Counted from the first letter of the stretch, positions 1 through 8,519 are shown. The stretch: DNA of 64,000 bases from Pseudomaricurvus alcaniphilus (GCF_011440395.1 NZ_JAAOIX010000008.1:62001-126000), one strand, 5' to 3'. Numbers and translations: made by a program. The notes: generated from the letters alone by a model not told the origin.

Positions 1-1
1 G

Positions 2-127
2 TTCCAGCGTGACAACCAGATGTTTGAGGCCCTGAACCTGCTCAAGGGCATCAACCTGTTTGGCGGGCACCGCTCTTCCAGGGCCAGCCTCGATAACGTC
101 GCTGGCCTGCAGGAAGTCTCACCCTGA
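2..127 (+). CDS. ctpA: C-terminal processing protease, S41 family (3' end only)
   Basis: Only the last 41 codons and the stop lie in the window. The frame reads FQRDNQMFEALNLLKGINLF and then a short polar tail. The pattern NQ-x-x-EALNLLKG is typical of the C-terminus of periplasmic S41 (CtpA/Prc-like) proteases, downstream of the PDZ and Ser/Lys catalytic regions, which are outside the window. The next gene on this strand is a YibQ-type deacetylase, and envC-ctpA-yibQ is a known gammaproteobacterial order. That context is the main support, since the visible piece alone is short. Confidence 0.6.
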   Translation, partial: FQRDNQMFEALNLLKGINLFGGHRSSRASLDNVAGLQEVSP

Positions 128-302
128 GGACCCGGCCCCGTTTTTACCCCCCCCTGGCTGCAGCTGCCGCCAGGGTTAGGCGCCACGCGGCGGTGAAACA
201 AGCTGCCCGAGCGCACAAGCATCTGCTATATTTAACGTCATTATTCCGTAGCGATAAAATCCTCTAACAACGCAACTCCCGGACATAAGGCGCCACAGGA
301 CC

Positions 303-1373
303 TTGGCAAAACCATTCGCTCTGACAATATTATTACTGTTGCTCGCCAATCCACTGCCTGCAACCGCTACGGCAGTGGCCCTAAAAGAAGACTCTGGTAA
401 CGCGGTCGCTGGCAAAGCTGTATCTGACAATGCCGTAGCTGGCGCAAATGTGGCTGAGGAGAGTGTGGCTGAGGAGAGTGTGGCTGGCGCAGGTGTGGCC
501 AGTGCAGCGATCGCCAGCCCCGCCAGGATCGAGCGCATCGACCCGGCCACCCCGATTGACAACAGTGCCCCGGTTGACACCAACACCCTGGCCGACCACA
601 GCACCTCGACCGACCACAGCGCCCGGATCGACAAAAGTACCAGCAGCGAAACCACCAACAAGATCGCCATCATCATCGATGACCTCGGCTACAGCCTGCA
701 ACAGGGTATGATCGCCGCCCGCTTCCCGGCCGCCCTGACCCTGTCGATTCTGCCCCACAGCCCCAACGGGGTGGCGCTGGCCGAGCTTGGGCACCAGCAT
801 GGCAAGGAGATCATGCTGCACGCACCCATGAGCAATATCCAGCAACTGCCGCTGGATCCCGGCGGCCTCACCGATGATATGCGGCGGGACTCATTTACCG
901 ACACCCTCAGCGACGGGCTCGATTCAATCCCCCATATTGTCGGGGTCAACAACCATATGGGCAGCTACCTGACCCAGCTGGAAAAGCCCATGCAGTGGCT
1001 TATGGCCGAGCTGGCGCGTGACCAACTGTATTTTATCGACAGCCGCACCAGCCCCGACAGCATCGCCCACCAGGTCGCCTTGCAACACGAGGTGGCGAGC
1101 CGCAAACGGGATATCTTCCTCGACAACGTGCGCTCCGAGGCCGCGATTGAACAGCAGTTCCAGAAACTGTTGCAGCTTGCCAGGCAGCGCGGCAACGCCA
1201 TCGCCATCGGCCACCCCTACCCGGAAACCCTGGCCTTTCTCAACCGGGCCGTTCCGGCCCTGGCCAGCGAGGGTATCGAGTTGATCTTTGTCAGTGAATT
1301 ATTGCAGGAATTTCCCGCGCGCCCGCTGCCCGCATCGGTGGTGCGGGCGAGCACCGAGCCGGAGCTACCCTGA
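303..1373 (+). CDS. yibQ: Divergent polysaccharide deacetylase family protein (YibQ-like)
   Basis: The protein has 356 residues. A signal peptide covers about residues 1-24 (MAKPFALTILLLLLANPLPA), so the product is periplasmic. Residues 25-120 are low complexity and rich in A, V, S, T and D, with an in-frame 15-bp duplication giving VAEES twice. The catalytic-type domain starts near residue 120 with KIAIIIDDLGY (acidic pair near residue 126), followed by LHAPMSN and NNHMGSYLT, which match the divergent polysaccharide deacetylase family. The start is TTG with AGGA at 296-299 as ribosome site. Neighbours ctpA and, in many relatives, envC suggest a role in envelope or peptidoglycan turnover; the true substrate is unknown. 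Confidence 0.85.
   Translation: MAKPFALTILLLLLANPLPATATAVALKEDSGNAVAGKAVSDNAVAGANVAEESVAEESVAGAGVASAAIASPARIERIDPATPIDNSAPVDTNTLADHSTSTDHSARIDKSTSSETTNKIAIIIDDLGYSLQQGMIAARFPAALTLSILPHSPNGVALAELGHQHGKEIMLHAPMSNIQQLPLDPGGLTDDMRRDSFTDTLSDGLDSIPHIVGVNNHMGSYLTQLEKPMQWLMAELARDQLYFIDSRTSPDSIAHQVALQHEVASRKRDIFLDNVRSEAAIEQQFQKLLQLARQRGNAIAIGHPYPETLAFLNRAVPALASEGIELIFVSELLQEFPARPLPASVVRASTEPELP
450..485. repeat. 15-bp in-frame tandem duplication inside yibQ
   Basis: GTGGCTGAGGAGAGT occurs at 450-464 and again at 465-479, followed by a third start GTGGCT. It encodes a repeated VAEES pentapeptide in the disordered linker behind the signal peptide, so the unit is a multiple of three and the frame is kept. 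Confidence 0.9.
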
Positions 1374-1404
1374 CCGCCTTGTACCCGCTGAACTTTTGAT
1401 ACAG

Positions 1405-1469
1405 CCAGTTTGGACAGCCCGTTTGGACGGCCAGTCTGGACAGCCAGTATGGACGGCCAGTCTGGTCCT
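1405..1469. repeat. Five 13-bp tandem repeats at the hisF 3' end
   Basis: Five consecutive 13-mers of the form CCAGTNTGGACRG run from 1405 to 1469: CCAGTTTGGACAG, CCCGTTTGGACGG, CCAGTCTGGACAG, CCAGTATGGACGG and a diverged last unit. The array fills most of the gap between the convergent yibQ and hisF genes and its last unit touches the hisF stop codon. Units differ by one to three bases, so the array is not brand new. No coding role is visible. Confidence 0.9.
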
Positions 1470-2241
1470 AAAGCCGCACCTCCACACCCTGGGCGCGCAT
1501 AAACTGCTTGGCTTCCGGCACCGTGTACTCGCCGAAATGGAAGATACTGGCCGCCAGCACTGCGTCGGCGCGGCCCTGTTGCACCCCGTCCACCAGGTGC
1601 TGCAAATTACCCACCCCACCGGAGGCAATTACCGGAATTGGCACCGCGTCGCTGATGGCCCGGGTCACCCCCAGGTCAAAGCCGTTTTTGGTACCGTCGC
1701 GGTCCATGCTGGTCAACAGTATTTCACCGGCGCCGTACTCGGCCATTTTCTTCGCCCACTGCACCGCGTCGATACCGGTGGGCTTGCGACCGCCGTGGGT
1801 AAATATCTCCCACCGGTCGGGCTCCCCCACCGCGCTCACCCGCTTGGCATCGATGGCGACGACAATACACTGGGCGCCGAATCGGGCCGAGGCCTGGCGC
1901 ACAAACTCCGGGTTGCGCACCGCGGCGGAGTTGATGCTGACCTTGTCGGCCCCGGCATTGAGCATGGTGCGGATATCCTCGATAGTGCGAATGCCACCGC
2001 CCACCGTGAGCGGGATAAACACCTCGGAGGCAATTTGCTCCACCGTGTGCACGGTGGTTTCGCGGTCTTCATGGGTCGCGGTAATATCCAGGAAGGTGAT
2101 CTCATCGGCACCCTGCTCGTTGTAGCGAATGGCGATTTCCACCGGGTCACCAGCGTCGCGGATACCGACGAAATTGACACCCTTGACGACACGACCGTTA
2201 TCGACGTCCAAACAGGGAATGATACGTTTTGCCAGAGTCAT
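1468..2241 (-). CDS. hisF: Imidazole glycerol phosphate synthase, cyclase subunit HisF
   Basis: This 257-residue (beta/alpha)8 barrel protein pairs with HisH to convert PRFAR and ammonia to IGP and AICAR in histidine synthesis. The N-terminus [17 protein letters not shown] carries the first catalytic Asp (CLDVD) and VVAIDAKRV carries the second. The phosphate sites GGGIRT and ASGGVGN are intact. I start at 2241 because MTLAKRII is the family's normal N-terminus; the 16 extra upstream codons look non-coding. hisH lies about 670 bp away on the same strand, with a divergent PilZ gene in between and no hisA. Confidence 0.96.
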   Translation of the reverse strand: MTLAKRIIPCLDVDNGRVVKGVNFVGIRDAGDPVEIAIRYNEQGADEITFLDITATHEDRETTVHTVEQIASEVFIPLTVGGGIRTIEDIRTMLNAGADKVSINSAAVRNPEFVRQASARFGAQCIVVAIDAKRVSAVGEPDRWEIFTHGGRKPTGIDAVQWAKKMAEYGAGEILLTSMDRDGTKNGFDLGVTRAISDAVPIPVIASGGVGNLQHLVDGVQQGRADAVLAASIFHFGEYTVPEAKQFMRAQGVEVRL

Positions 2242-2392
2242 AGAATACTTGCGCCCCGCGGAAACTGACTGCAATAGCAGTTGCTGCAATAGTGAAAGGA
2301 ATAGAAAAAACCCGGGCGGGATTGTACCCGAAACCGAGTGCGGACAACATTGACCCGGCCCGGGCGCGACAAAATGCTGCCAATTTCAGCAC

Positions 2393-2438
2393 AATTGTCT
2401 AAACTGTGGATAAATAATTGTCTAAACTGTGGATAAAT
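2393..2438. repeat. Perfect 23-bp tandem duplication upstream of the PilZ gene
   Basis: Positions 2393-2415 and 2416-2438 are identical 23-mers sharing the core TCTAAACTGTGGATAAAT. Because the copies are exactly head-to-tail and without mismatch, the duplication looks recent. It ends 32 bp before the PilZ start codon, so it lies in the promoter or leader of that gene. Confidence 0.95.
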
Positions 2439-2470
2439 CCTGCAACAGCATTGGTACGGAGCAACCTTAA

Positions 2471-2866
2471 TTGCAACCTTCCTGCAATCAGCTCAGGCGC
2501 CAGGGCGTCCGTCTCACAACCCGCATCGAAGCCCAGGTTGCGGCGGCCGGTCGCAGCAATAGCGTCACAATCACCAACTTGTCCGCGGCGGGTTTGCAAC
2601 TGGAATGCAGTCGTCGGGTACTGGAAGAGTTGATGCCCAATATTCACCGCCCCGATCCGCACCAGCCGCTGCAAGTCGAGTTGAACTTCTGCCTGCCGCC
2701 AGCCGATGACTCACCCCAGCCGACCCCTATAACCCTGCAGTGTCGCATGTTGTATGTGCGCCGTCTGGCCCAGGACCGCTTTCTTACCGGCGGCGAAATC
2801 ATCGCTCTCAGCCCCGCCTGCAGCGCCAACCTGGCCGCTTACCTGAGCGACAGGCCGCGCACCTGA
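2471..2866 (+). CDS. PilZ domain protein
   Basis: The predicted protein is 131 residues, little more than one PilZ domain. The N-terminal arginine motif is present (RQGVR near residues 10-14, with RLTTR directly after) and the second signature is VTITNLSAAGLQLE, matching the (D/N)-x-S-x-x-G of c-di-GMP-binding PilZ domains. No membrane segment is seen, so it is probably a cytosolic c-di-GMP effector. The start is TTG with GGAG nine bases upstream. It is divergent from hisF, convergent with hisH and occupies the place where relatives carry hisA. A link to the Pil-Chp genes farther on is only a guess. Confidence 0.8.
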   Translation: MQPSCNQLRRQGVRLTTRIEAQVAAAGRSNSVTITNLSAAGLQLECSRRVLEELMPNIHRPDPHQPLQVELNFCLPPADDSPQPTPITLQCRMLYVRRLAQDRFLTGGEIIALSPACSANLAAYLSDRPRT

Positions 2867-2886
2867 GCCGCGCCCCCGGCCAGGAG

Positions 2887-2953
2887 CGTCCGTCTCAATT
2901 GACACGTCTCAGCCGACACGTCCGTCCCAATTAACCCGTCCGTCCCAATTAAC
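2887..2953. repeat. 17/18-bp tandem repeats at the hisH 3' end
   Basis: CGTCCGTCCCAATTAAC occurs at 2919-2935 and 2937-2953, with a diverged third copy at 2887-2903. Read on the minus strand, the two good copies lie inside hisH and produce a duplicated NWDGRV in the last residues of HisH. The 18-bp spacing keeps the reading frame. Confidence 0.9.
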
Positions 2954-3583
2954 AAAGTTACGCAGCAACTGCAATCCGGCGGTATGGCTCTTCTCCGGGT
3001 GGAATTGCACGGCAAAAAGGTTGTCGTGACTGACCGCAGCGTCGAAATCGTGGCCGTAATGGCAGCGCCCGGCCACCTGGTCGCCATCCTCAGCCCTGAC
3101 GTAGTAGCTGTGCACAAAGTAAAAGCGGGCGTTGTCTTCAATGCCCTGCCAGAGCGGGTGCGGCCGCACTTGCGCCACCTGGTTCCAGCCCATGTGGGGG
3201 ACTTTTAGCGGCAAGCCCTGCTCATCCTTGAGGTGATTGCCAAAAAAGCGAACCTTGCCGCGCAGATGTGCCAGGCACTCAACCCCGCCGTTCTCTTCGC
3301 TGGATTCCATCAGCGCCTGCATGCCCACGCAAATACCGAGTATCGGCTTGCCACTGGCAATCACCTCCGGCACCAGGCTGTCAAAGCCCAGCCGGCGAAT
3401 TTCAGCCATGCAATCGCGAATCGCCCCCACCCCCGGAAATACCACGTGTCCCGCGGCGGCAATAGCAGCTCGATCCGCGGTGATCACCACCTCGGCATCG
3501 CTGGCCACATGCTCAATGGCACTGGCCACGGAGTGCAGGTTACCCATGCCATAATCGATTACGGCAACACGGCGGTTAGTCAT
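2909..3583 (-). CDS. hisH: Imidazole glycerol phosphate synthase, glutaminase subunit HisH
   Basis: This class I glutamine amidotransferase of 224 residues supplies ammonia to HisF. It begins [15 protein letters not shown], has the oxyanion region FPGVGA, the nucleophile elbow GICVGMQ (Cys) and the His-x-Glu of the triad in QFHPEKS. I chose the ATG at 3583 because AGAGGT lies just upstream and it gives the usual N-terminus; an ATG five codons earlier (3598) also has a CAGGAG site. The last residues, [13 protein letters not shown], are a tandem duplication and lie beyond the normal family end. hisB lies 75 bp upstream on the same strand. Confidence 0.95.
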   Translation of the reverse strand: MTNRRVAVIDYGMGNLHSVASAIEHVASDAEVVITADRAAIAAAGHVVFPGVGAIRDCMAEIRRLGFDSLVPEVIASGKPILGICVGMQALMESSEENGGVECLAHLRGKVRFFGNHLKDEQGLPLKVPHMGWNQVAQVRPHPLWQGIEDNARFYFVHSYYVRAEDGDQVAGRCHYGHDFDAAVSHDNLFAVQFHPEKSHTAGLQLLRNFVNWDGRVNWDGRVG

Positions 3584-3658
3584 ATCTACCTCTGTCATTA
3601 ACGGCTATCTCCTGGCGCTCACCAGGCAGCGAGCCCCGGGTAAAAACACGGGCTGGCA

Positions 3659-4252
3659 TTACAGCGTGCCTTTGGTGGAAGGCATAACCCCTTCCATGCG
3701 CGGGTCCAGCTCCAGCGCCATGCGCAGGGCGCGGCCGAACGCCTTGAACACAGTTTCAATCTGGTGGTGGGCATTGTGCCCCTTGAGGCAATCGATGTGC
3801 AGGGTGACCTGGGCGTGATTGACAAAGCCCTGGAAGAACTCCCAGAACAGCTCGGTATCGAAGTGGCCGACCCGCTTCTGGGTGAAAGCGACATCCATCA
3901 CCAGCTCCGGGCGACCGGAAAAGTCGATCACGACCCGCGACAGGGCCTCATCCAGCGGCACATAGGCGTGGCCGTAGCGGCGGATACCCTTCTTGTTACC
4001 CAGCGCCTGGGCCACCGCCTGGCCCAGGGTGATACCGATATCTTCCACGGTGTGGTGATCGTCAATGTGGGTGTCGCCGTTACAACTGATATCCAGGTCG
4101 ATCAGCCCGTGCCGGGCGATCTGGTCCATCATGTGTTCCAGGAACGGTACCCCGGTGGCAAAGACACCACTGCCAGTGCCGTCCAGGTTTACCGTTGCCG
4201 TAATCTGTGTTTCCAGCGTGTCGCGGCTGACCGAAGCCGTGCGTTGCGCCAT
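3659..4252 (-). CDS. hisB: Imidazoleglycerol-phosphate dehydratase HisB
   Basis: The 197-residue monofunctional dehydratase catalyses the sixth step of histidine synthesis, IGP to imidazole-acetol phosphate. The metal-binding motifs are intact: [13 protein letters not shown], the DDHHTVED block, HFDTEL and GHNAHHQIE. The length fits the monofunctional family, without the phosphatase domain fused to it in enterobacteria. It is the first visible gene of a hisB-hisH block on the minus strand. No other his genes precede it, because the next gene upstream is divergent. Confidence 0.97.
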   Translation of the reverse strand: MAQRTASVSRDTLETQITATVNLDGTGSGVFATGVPFLEHMMDQIARHGLIDLDISCNGDTHIDDHHTVEDIGITLGQAVAQALGNKKGIRRYGHAYVPLDEALSRVVIDFSGRPELVMDVAFTQKRVGHFDTELFWEFFQGFVNHAQVTLHIDCLKGHNAHHQIETVFKAFGRALRMALELDPRMEGVMPSTKGTL

Positions 4253-4439
4253 AGTAATCTCCAGCGAAAAGGTTGTGGCCCACGGCCCTGAGGTGGCGGT
4301 GTGCGCTACGTGCGCCGGGATTATACCCCGCTACCTGTCGATGTCACACAATTGCCGCGGCAATCCGCTTACCGGCCGCCACCGGGGATAACCTGGTCAG
4401 AAACTGCCCGTCCGAGACTACCCGCCCGCAGCGAGTTGC

Positions 4440-4480
4440 TTGATACACATCAAGGCCGATTTTCGAACAGTGGCTAAAAT
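4440..4480 (+). promoter_or_regulatory. FNR/Anr-dependent class II promoter
   Basis: TTGATacacATCAA at 4440-4453 is a perfect match to the FNR/Anr consensus TTGAT-N4-ATCAA. A -10-like TAAAAT follows at 4475-4480. If transcription starts about seven bases later, near 4487, the box centre lies close to -41, the classic position for FNR activation by direct contact with RNA polymerase. The only gene downstream at normal distance is the 43-codon ORF at 4531. This predicts induction when oxygen falls. Confidence 0.75.
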
Positions 4481-4491
4481 ACCGCCAATTC

Positions 4492-4519
4492 TTTCAACAC
4501 TTTGATATTTCAACACTTT
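4492..4519. repeat. Duplicated TTTCAACACTTT in the leader of the small ORF
   Basis: TTTCAACACTTT occurs at 4492-4503 and 4508-4519, a 16-bp period. The second copy runs directly into the AAGGA ribosome site of the small membrane protein, so the duplication lengthens the 5' leader. Confidence 0.85.
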
Positions 4520-4530
4520 AAGGAACAGTT

Positions 4531-4662
4531 ATGAATGAAGCAGTCACCACAGCCACACTGGGCCTGGCGATCAGCATGGGTGGTATTGTCGTCCTCGCGG
4601 CCACCGCCGGCATCCTGGTCGCCTGGATCGAAAATCGTATCGACCGCAGCGGCAGTCACTAA
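4531..4662 (+). CDS. Small single-pass membrane protein under an FNR box (43 aa)
   Basis: This short ORF encodes 43 residues. It begins MNEAVTTATLGLAISMGG, has one hydrophobic helix of about 22 residues (roughly 10-32) and ends with the polar, charged tail IENRIDRSGSH. AAGGA lies six bases before the ATG. A perfect FNR box and a well-spaced -10 lie upstream, which argues strongly for a real gene. It resembles in size and layout the small subunits of respiratory complexes (CydX, CcoQ, CcoS), but I see no family motif and no oxidase gene nearby. I do not recognise the family; a role in low-oxygen membrane physiology is inference. Confidence 0.7.
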   Translation: MNEAVTTATLGLAISMGGIVVLAATAGILVAWIENRIDRSGSH

Positions 4663-4860
4663 GACAAGCCAGTCGGCAAGCGTACCATCTATCAAGTGAG
4701 CTGCAGGCGAGCAACCGCCCGCTTAATAGTGCCCGCCGCGATGCTCCCCGAAACTGCAGAGGTCGGCCGAAGTAAAATCGCCGGAGATGCCGCAGTAGCG
4801 CTGTAAGATCGTTGCATTTGAGGTTATCCTTTGTCCATTGACACCAACAAGGATGTATCA

Positions 4861-7470
4861 ATGCAACACGGTAGCCGCCCTATCCACCTGCTCCTCGGCC
4901 TTTTGCTCCTGCTCACCTTGGGCGGCTGCGGTTCCACCGAACAAGACCTCGCCGAAATGCAACAGCATCTGCGCGAGGGCAAATATCGCAGCGCCGAAAT
5001 CACCGGCAAGAGCCTGCTCACAGAAGCCCAGCAGCAGGCCGACAAGGAACTGGAGCGCGCCGCCCGCCTGCTGTTAGCCAGGACCTATTTTAGCTACGGT
5101 GACAACGTCAACAGCGCGCGCTTCTACGATGCCCTGCCGCTGCCAGTTGCGCTCGAGGCGGCGCCAGTCTCCGCGTCCATCACGGCCACCGATGACGACT
5201 GGCACCAGTGGCTATTGGCGGCCTGGGACAGCGGCAACCAGAAACTGTCCGCTACCATCTTGCAGCTGGCCAAAGACCGCTTTGGCCCCTCCGCCATGGC
5301 CATCTACAAAGTGCGCCAGCTGCTGGCTGCCGGCAATAGCAGCGACGCCCGCTCCGCTTTTGAACTCACCACCGCACCCACCCCTGAAGCATCGCCCTAT
5401 GTGCGCTATCAATACGCGCTGCTGCGCGCTGCTGCCGACCCCGACGAGGCCCTGCGGGTAGTTTCAGACCTGCTAGCCCAACAGCCGGATTTTGCCCAGG
5501 CAGTGCTATTAAAAGCACGTTTGCTGCAAGCCCAGGGAGACAGCACCGATGCGCTGGCACATTATCAACGCTATGGGAAACTGCGCCCCGCCGATGCCAA
5601 AGCAATGATGTTGACCACCCTGACTGCCTTTCAGGTCGGCCAGTACGACACTGCCCGCGAGCTGGTTGCGACCCTGTCCCGGCAGTTAGGGCAACACCCC
5701 ATGATTCTGCAGTTCCAGGGCATGCTGGCCCTGCACGACAAGCAGTTCGACGACGCCAAAGCTTTCGGGGAGAAATCTTTGGCCCACGGCCTGGAATCGC
5801 CAATGAATCACCTGCTGATCGGCATCGGTGCCTACCAGCAAAAAGCCTGGGAGCAGGCCAACCGCCACCTGGCCCTGGTCAGCGACCAGTTGCCCAAGGA
5901 TCATTTCGCCAGGAAGATGCTGGTTGAAACCAAGCTGCAGCTGCACCAACCCAAACACGCAGCAGCGATATTTAAAAACCTGGATACGGACAGCGTTATC
6001 GACGTCGCCCTCGCCAACCGCGTCAGCGCTCAACTCATTGGCGAGGGCGGCTATGAAGATGCCACCGCAGTACAGCGACAAGTAGCCGATATTGCGGTAG
6101 CACAAGAGGAATTAGTACTGCAGCGGCAAGCCCTCGACAAGGCCCTGCGACGCAATGAATTTAAAGCGGCACTGATTGAATCAATCAAGGGCCAGGACTC
6201 CGACGCCAAGGACAAGCTGCGCTTGATCTTGCTGTATCTGGCTGACAAGGAAACAGAAAACGCCAGCCGCCTGGCCGGGGATTGGCTGCAAGCGAGCCCG
6301 AGAGACGTCAACGCCCTCAACGCCGCAGCCCTGGTAGAGCAGCACGCCGGCCGCCCGGCGGCGATGAAAAGTTACCTCGATAAAGCCCTGGCCATCGACC
6401 CGCAAAACATTCCCAGCCTGGTTATGCAACTCAACCTGGCCAGGATCGAAAAAGACTTGCCGGCTATAGTCGCTCGCAGCAAAACACTGATGGAGGATAT
6501 TGGCTTCGTCAACCCGCTGATTTTCAATTACTGGCTCGAAGCCAGTTTTCTATTAAAACAACCCTACTGGGAGCAGGCCTTGCGCCTGGCTAAGGCCAAG
6601 CCGGAGCAACAGCTGGAAGGTGTGCTGCTGAGTTTCCTGCTTAAGAGCCAACAGTACGACCGGGTAGAGAGCTATTTGGCACAGCAGGTGGCGCAACAAC
6701 CCTGGACTGTGCGCCACTGGGCCTCGGCGGTGCTGGCCGCCATCGGTGCGGGCGAGCGCGAGCTGGCCGCCAAACGGATGGATGATTTCATCAATACGAA
6801 CCATTTCAAGACACCCCGGGTGGCCGAATTTATCGTTGCCAGTGCAGCTCGCGCCGAGCTCTATAAAACAGTGCTGACGGCCCTGCAGGCAGCGGACAAG
6901 CAAGACATCGCGATCAGCGATCGCGATTTGATCGCCAGCGGCGCCTACATAAAATTAGGCCAGCTGGACAAGGCCCGCCAGGTGCTCGCCAGCCATGGGG
7001 TGGAAGACAACCGTTATTTCGAAGCCCGCGCTGACCTGGCCATCGCCGAAGAGGACTATCGCGCGGCCTGGCAGGCACTGGACAAGGCAATAGCGGCGGA
7101 GATCACCTTTCCCCAGCTGGCAAAGCTTTACCTGGCCGGCACCAAAATCAATCAACACAGCGCGGTAAAGCAACATGTGCGCACCTACTTCAGGGCCCAC
7201 CCGGCCGACAACATGGCCCGCCGCCAGGCGTCGCAGTGGTATATGGCAGACTCCCCGCGCTTTGCCATTGAAATACTGGACAGCGGCTCCATGCAATCCG
7301 AATTGAAAACCGACTGGATCTCCGCCAACAACCTGGCCTGGCTCTACCACCAGGTCGGCGACCAGGAAAAAGCCCGCTTTTTTGCCGAGAGTGCCATCTC
7401 CCGTGCACCGGAGCGCGCGGAAGTGATCGACACCTATGTAACAGTGTTTGGCCGCAAGCCGAGGGGTTAA
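4861..7470 (+). CDS. Large TPR-repeat lipoprotein
   Basis: The protein has 869 residues. A lipoprotein signal peptide ends in the lipobox LGGC with the modified Cys at residue 23. Almost everything after it is helical TPR-type repeat (for example ANRHLALVSDQLPKDHFARKML and ARQVLASHGVEDNRYFEARADLAIAEEDY). I use the ATG at 4861, which has AAGGA upstream and gives a clean signal; a TTG 30 bases earlier is less likely. In size and layout it resembles the PrsT-type TPR lipoproteins of exosortase/PEP-CTERM systems, but no exosortase gene is in the window. It probably scaffolds an envelope complex; the partner is unknown. Confidence 0.8.
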   Translation: MQHGSRPIHLLLGLLLLLTLGGCGSTEQDLAEMQQHLREGKYRSAEITGKSLLTEAQQQADKELERAARLLLARTYFSYGDNVNSARFYDALPLPVALEAAPVSASITATDDDWHQWLLAAWDSGNQKLSATILQLAKDRFGPSAMAIYKVRQLLAAGNSSDARSAFELTTAPTPEASPYVRYQYALLRAAADPDEALRVVSDLLAQQPDFAQAVLLKARLLQAQGDSTDALAHYQRYGKLRPADAKAMMLTTLTAFQVGQYDTARELVATLSRQLGQHPMILQFQGMLALHDKQFDDAKAFGEKSLAHGLESPMNHLLIGIGAYQQKAWEQANRHLALVSDQLPKDHFARKMLVETKLQLHQPKHAAAIFKNLDTDSVIDVALANRVSAQLIGEGGYEDATAVQRQVADIAVAQEELVLQRQALDKALRRNEFKAALIESIKGQDSDAKDKLRLILLYLADKETENASRLAGDWLQASPRDVNALNAAALVEQHAGRPAAMKSYLDKALAIDPQNIPSLVMQLNLARIEKDLPAIVARSKTLMEDIGFVNPLIFNYWLEASFLLKQPYWEQALRLAKAKPEQQLEGVLLSFLLKSQQYDRVESYLAQQVAQQPWTVRHWASAVLAAIGAGERELAAKRMDDFINTNHFKTPRVAEFIVASAARAELYKTVLTALQAADKQDIAISDRDLIASGAYIKLGQLDKARQVLASHGVEDNRYFEARADLAIAEEDYRAAWQALDKAIAAEITFPQLAKLYLAGTKINQHSAVKQHVRTYFRAHPADNMARRQASQWYMADSPRFAIEILDSGSMQSELKTDWISANNLAWLYHQVGDQEKARFFAESAISRAPERAEVIDTYVTVFGRKPRG

Positions 7471-7490
7471 TCCAGGCGGCCAGTGCAGTG

Positions 7491-8423
7491 TCAGCCTGCG
7501 TCGGGCAAAGCCGTTTCGGCGTTGCGAATCAGCGCGGCCACCAGCTCCGGTTTTTCCAGTGGCAGAAAGTGAGTTTCTTCAGGCAGGAAAACATCTGTCC
7601 CCTGGGTAAACAGCCCCGCCAAACCCGGCCAGGTAGGTGAGTAGCGGAAGTCAGTCCGGGCTGCTTGCAGCGATGGTGCCTGCATGGCCCGCACCACCGT
7701 CACCGGAATATCCACCGCGGACAGTCGCGCCAGAATGTTGGACCCGGCCAGGCCGCCGGCATCGTAAATCCTGGCCTCAAAGGCCGGCGCACAGGCCAAT
7801 TCCACCCCCTCTTGACCGGCTAGCTGGCGCACCCCGTACTGGCAGTAATCGGCCAGCACCTGGTGGTCGAACTCACTGTAGGGGGGCCGCTGGCGATAGC
7901 GCTGCTGCACCTCCTCCACGGACGCAAACTCGGCGCGACGCCTGGCGGCAAAGTGGCTTGGCTCCGCCGCCAATTGCTGTCCGGCAAAAGATTGATAAAA
8001 CGCCGCAGAAAAAACCGTTGGGTCAATCAGCAACAAGCGCGAGAAGAGTGCCGCGTCCCGGGTTGCGGCGTTGACAATGCTATGGCCACCCATGGAGTGG
8101 CCGATTCCGAACGCCCTGCGCACACCCAGCTGCTGCAGCAACTGCAGCAAATCGACCGCAAAATCCTGCCAGCTGGTGAAGTGAGCAGCTTCACTGCGAC
8201 CGTGGCCACGCAAGTCCAGCGCCAGCACATGGCGATCACCCAGCTGCTCGATAACCCGGTCCCAGCAGCGCCCGTGAAAGCCGGTGGCGTGGACAAATAC
8301 CAGCGTCGGTTGCCGCCCCGCGAGTTCCGCGCGCCACTCATAAACAGCCAGCCTGACACCGTTGGCGGTGATAATTTTCATGCCCGGTTGAGCTGCAGCA
8401 CTAACAACAGGTTGAAGCGACAA
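7491..8423 (-). CDS. Alpha/beta hydrolase
   Basis: The protein has 310 residues with an alpha/beta-hydrolase fold. The oxyanion region is VFVHATGFHGRCWD, the nucleophile elbow is GIGHSMGGHS (Ser) and the C-terminal His is in EETHFLPLEKP. A TTG start at 8423 has a strong GGGGAGGG site five bases before it; an ATG 14 codons later is weaker. Similar proteins are annotated as epoxide hydrolases or esterases, but the substrate cannot be read from sequence. It is convergent with the TPR lipoprotein and lies downstream of the amino-acid dehydrogenase, about 100 bp away on the same strand. Confidence 0.8.
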   Translation of the reverse strand: MSLQPVVSAAAQPGMKIITANGVRLAVYEWRAELAGRQPTLVFVHATGFHGRCWDRVIEQLGDRHVLALDLRGHGRSEAAHFTSWQDFAVDLLQLLQQLGVRRAFGIGHSMGGHSIVNAATRDAALFSRLLLIDPTVFSAAFYQSFAGQQLAAEPSHFAARRRAEFASVEEVQQRYRQRPPYSEFDHQVLADYCQYGVRQLAGQEGVELACAPAFEARIYDAGGLAGSNILARLSAVDIPVTVVRAMQAPSLQAARTDFRYSPTWPGLAGLFTQGTDVFLPEETHFLPLEKPELVAALIRNAETALPDAG

Positions 8424-8519
8424 GCAAACCCTCCCCTCGCAAAATCACAATCGCAACGTAACAGTAGCAATAACCAGGGCGCAGTATAGTCATTTCAGGG
8501 AGGTGGTCAAAAGCCGGGC

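Noticed and set aside
152-175. Stem CCCTGGC/GCCAGGG after ctpA as a terminator
   Set aside because: There is no T-run on either side, and the loop is long; it is not a convincing intrinsic terminator.
419-490. Repeats considered as a CRISPR array, with the other arrays of the window
   Set aside because: The units are directly tandem without unique spacers and differ between arrays; no cas gene is present.
1288-2268. 326-codon plus-strand frame over hisF
   Set aside because: hisF on the minus strand has all catalytic motifs; the opposite frame has none.
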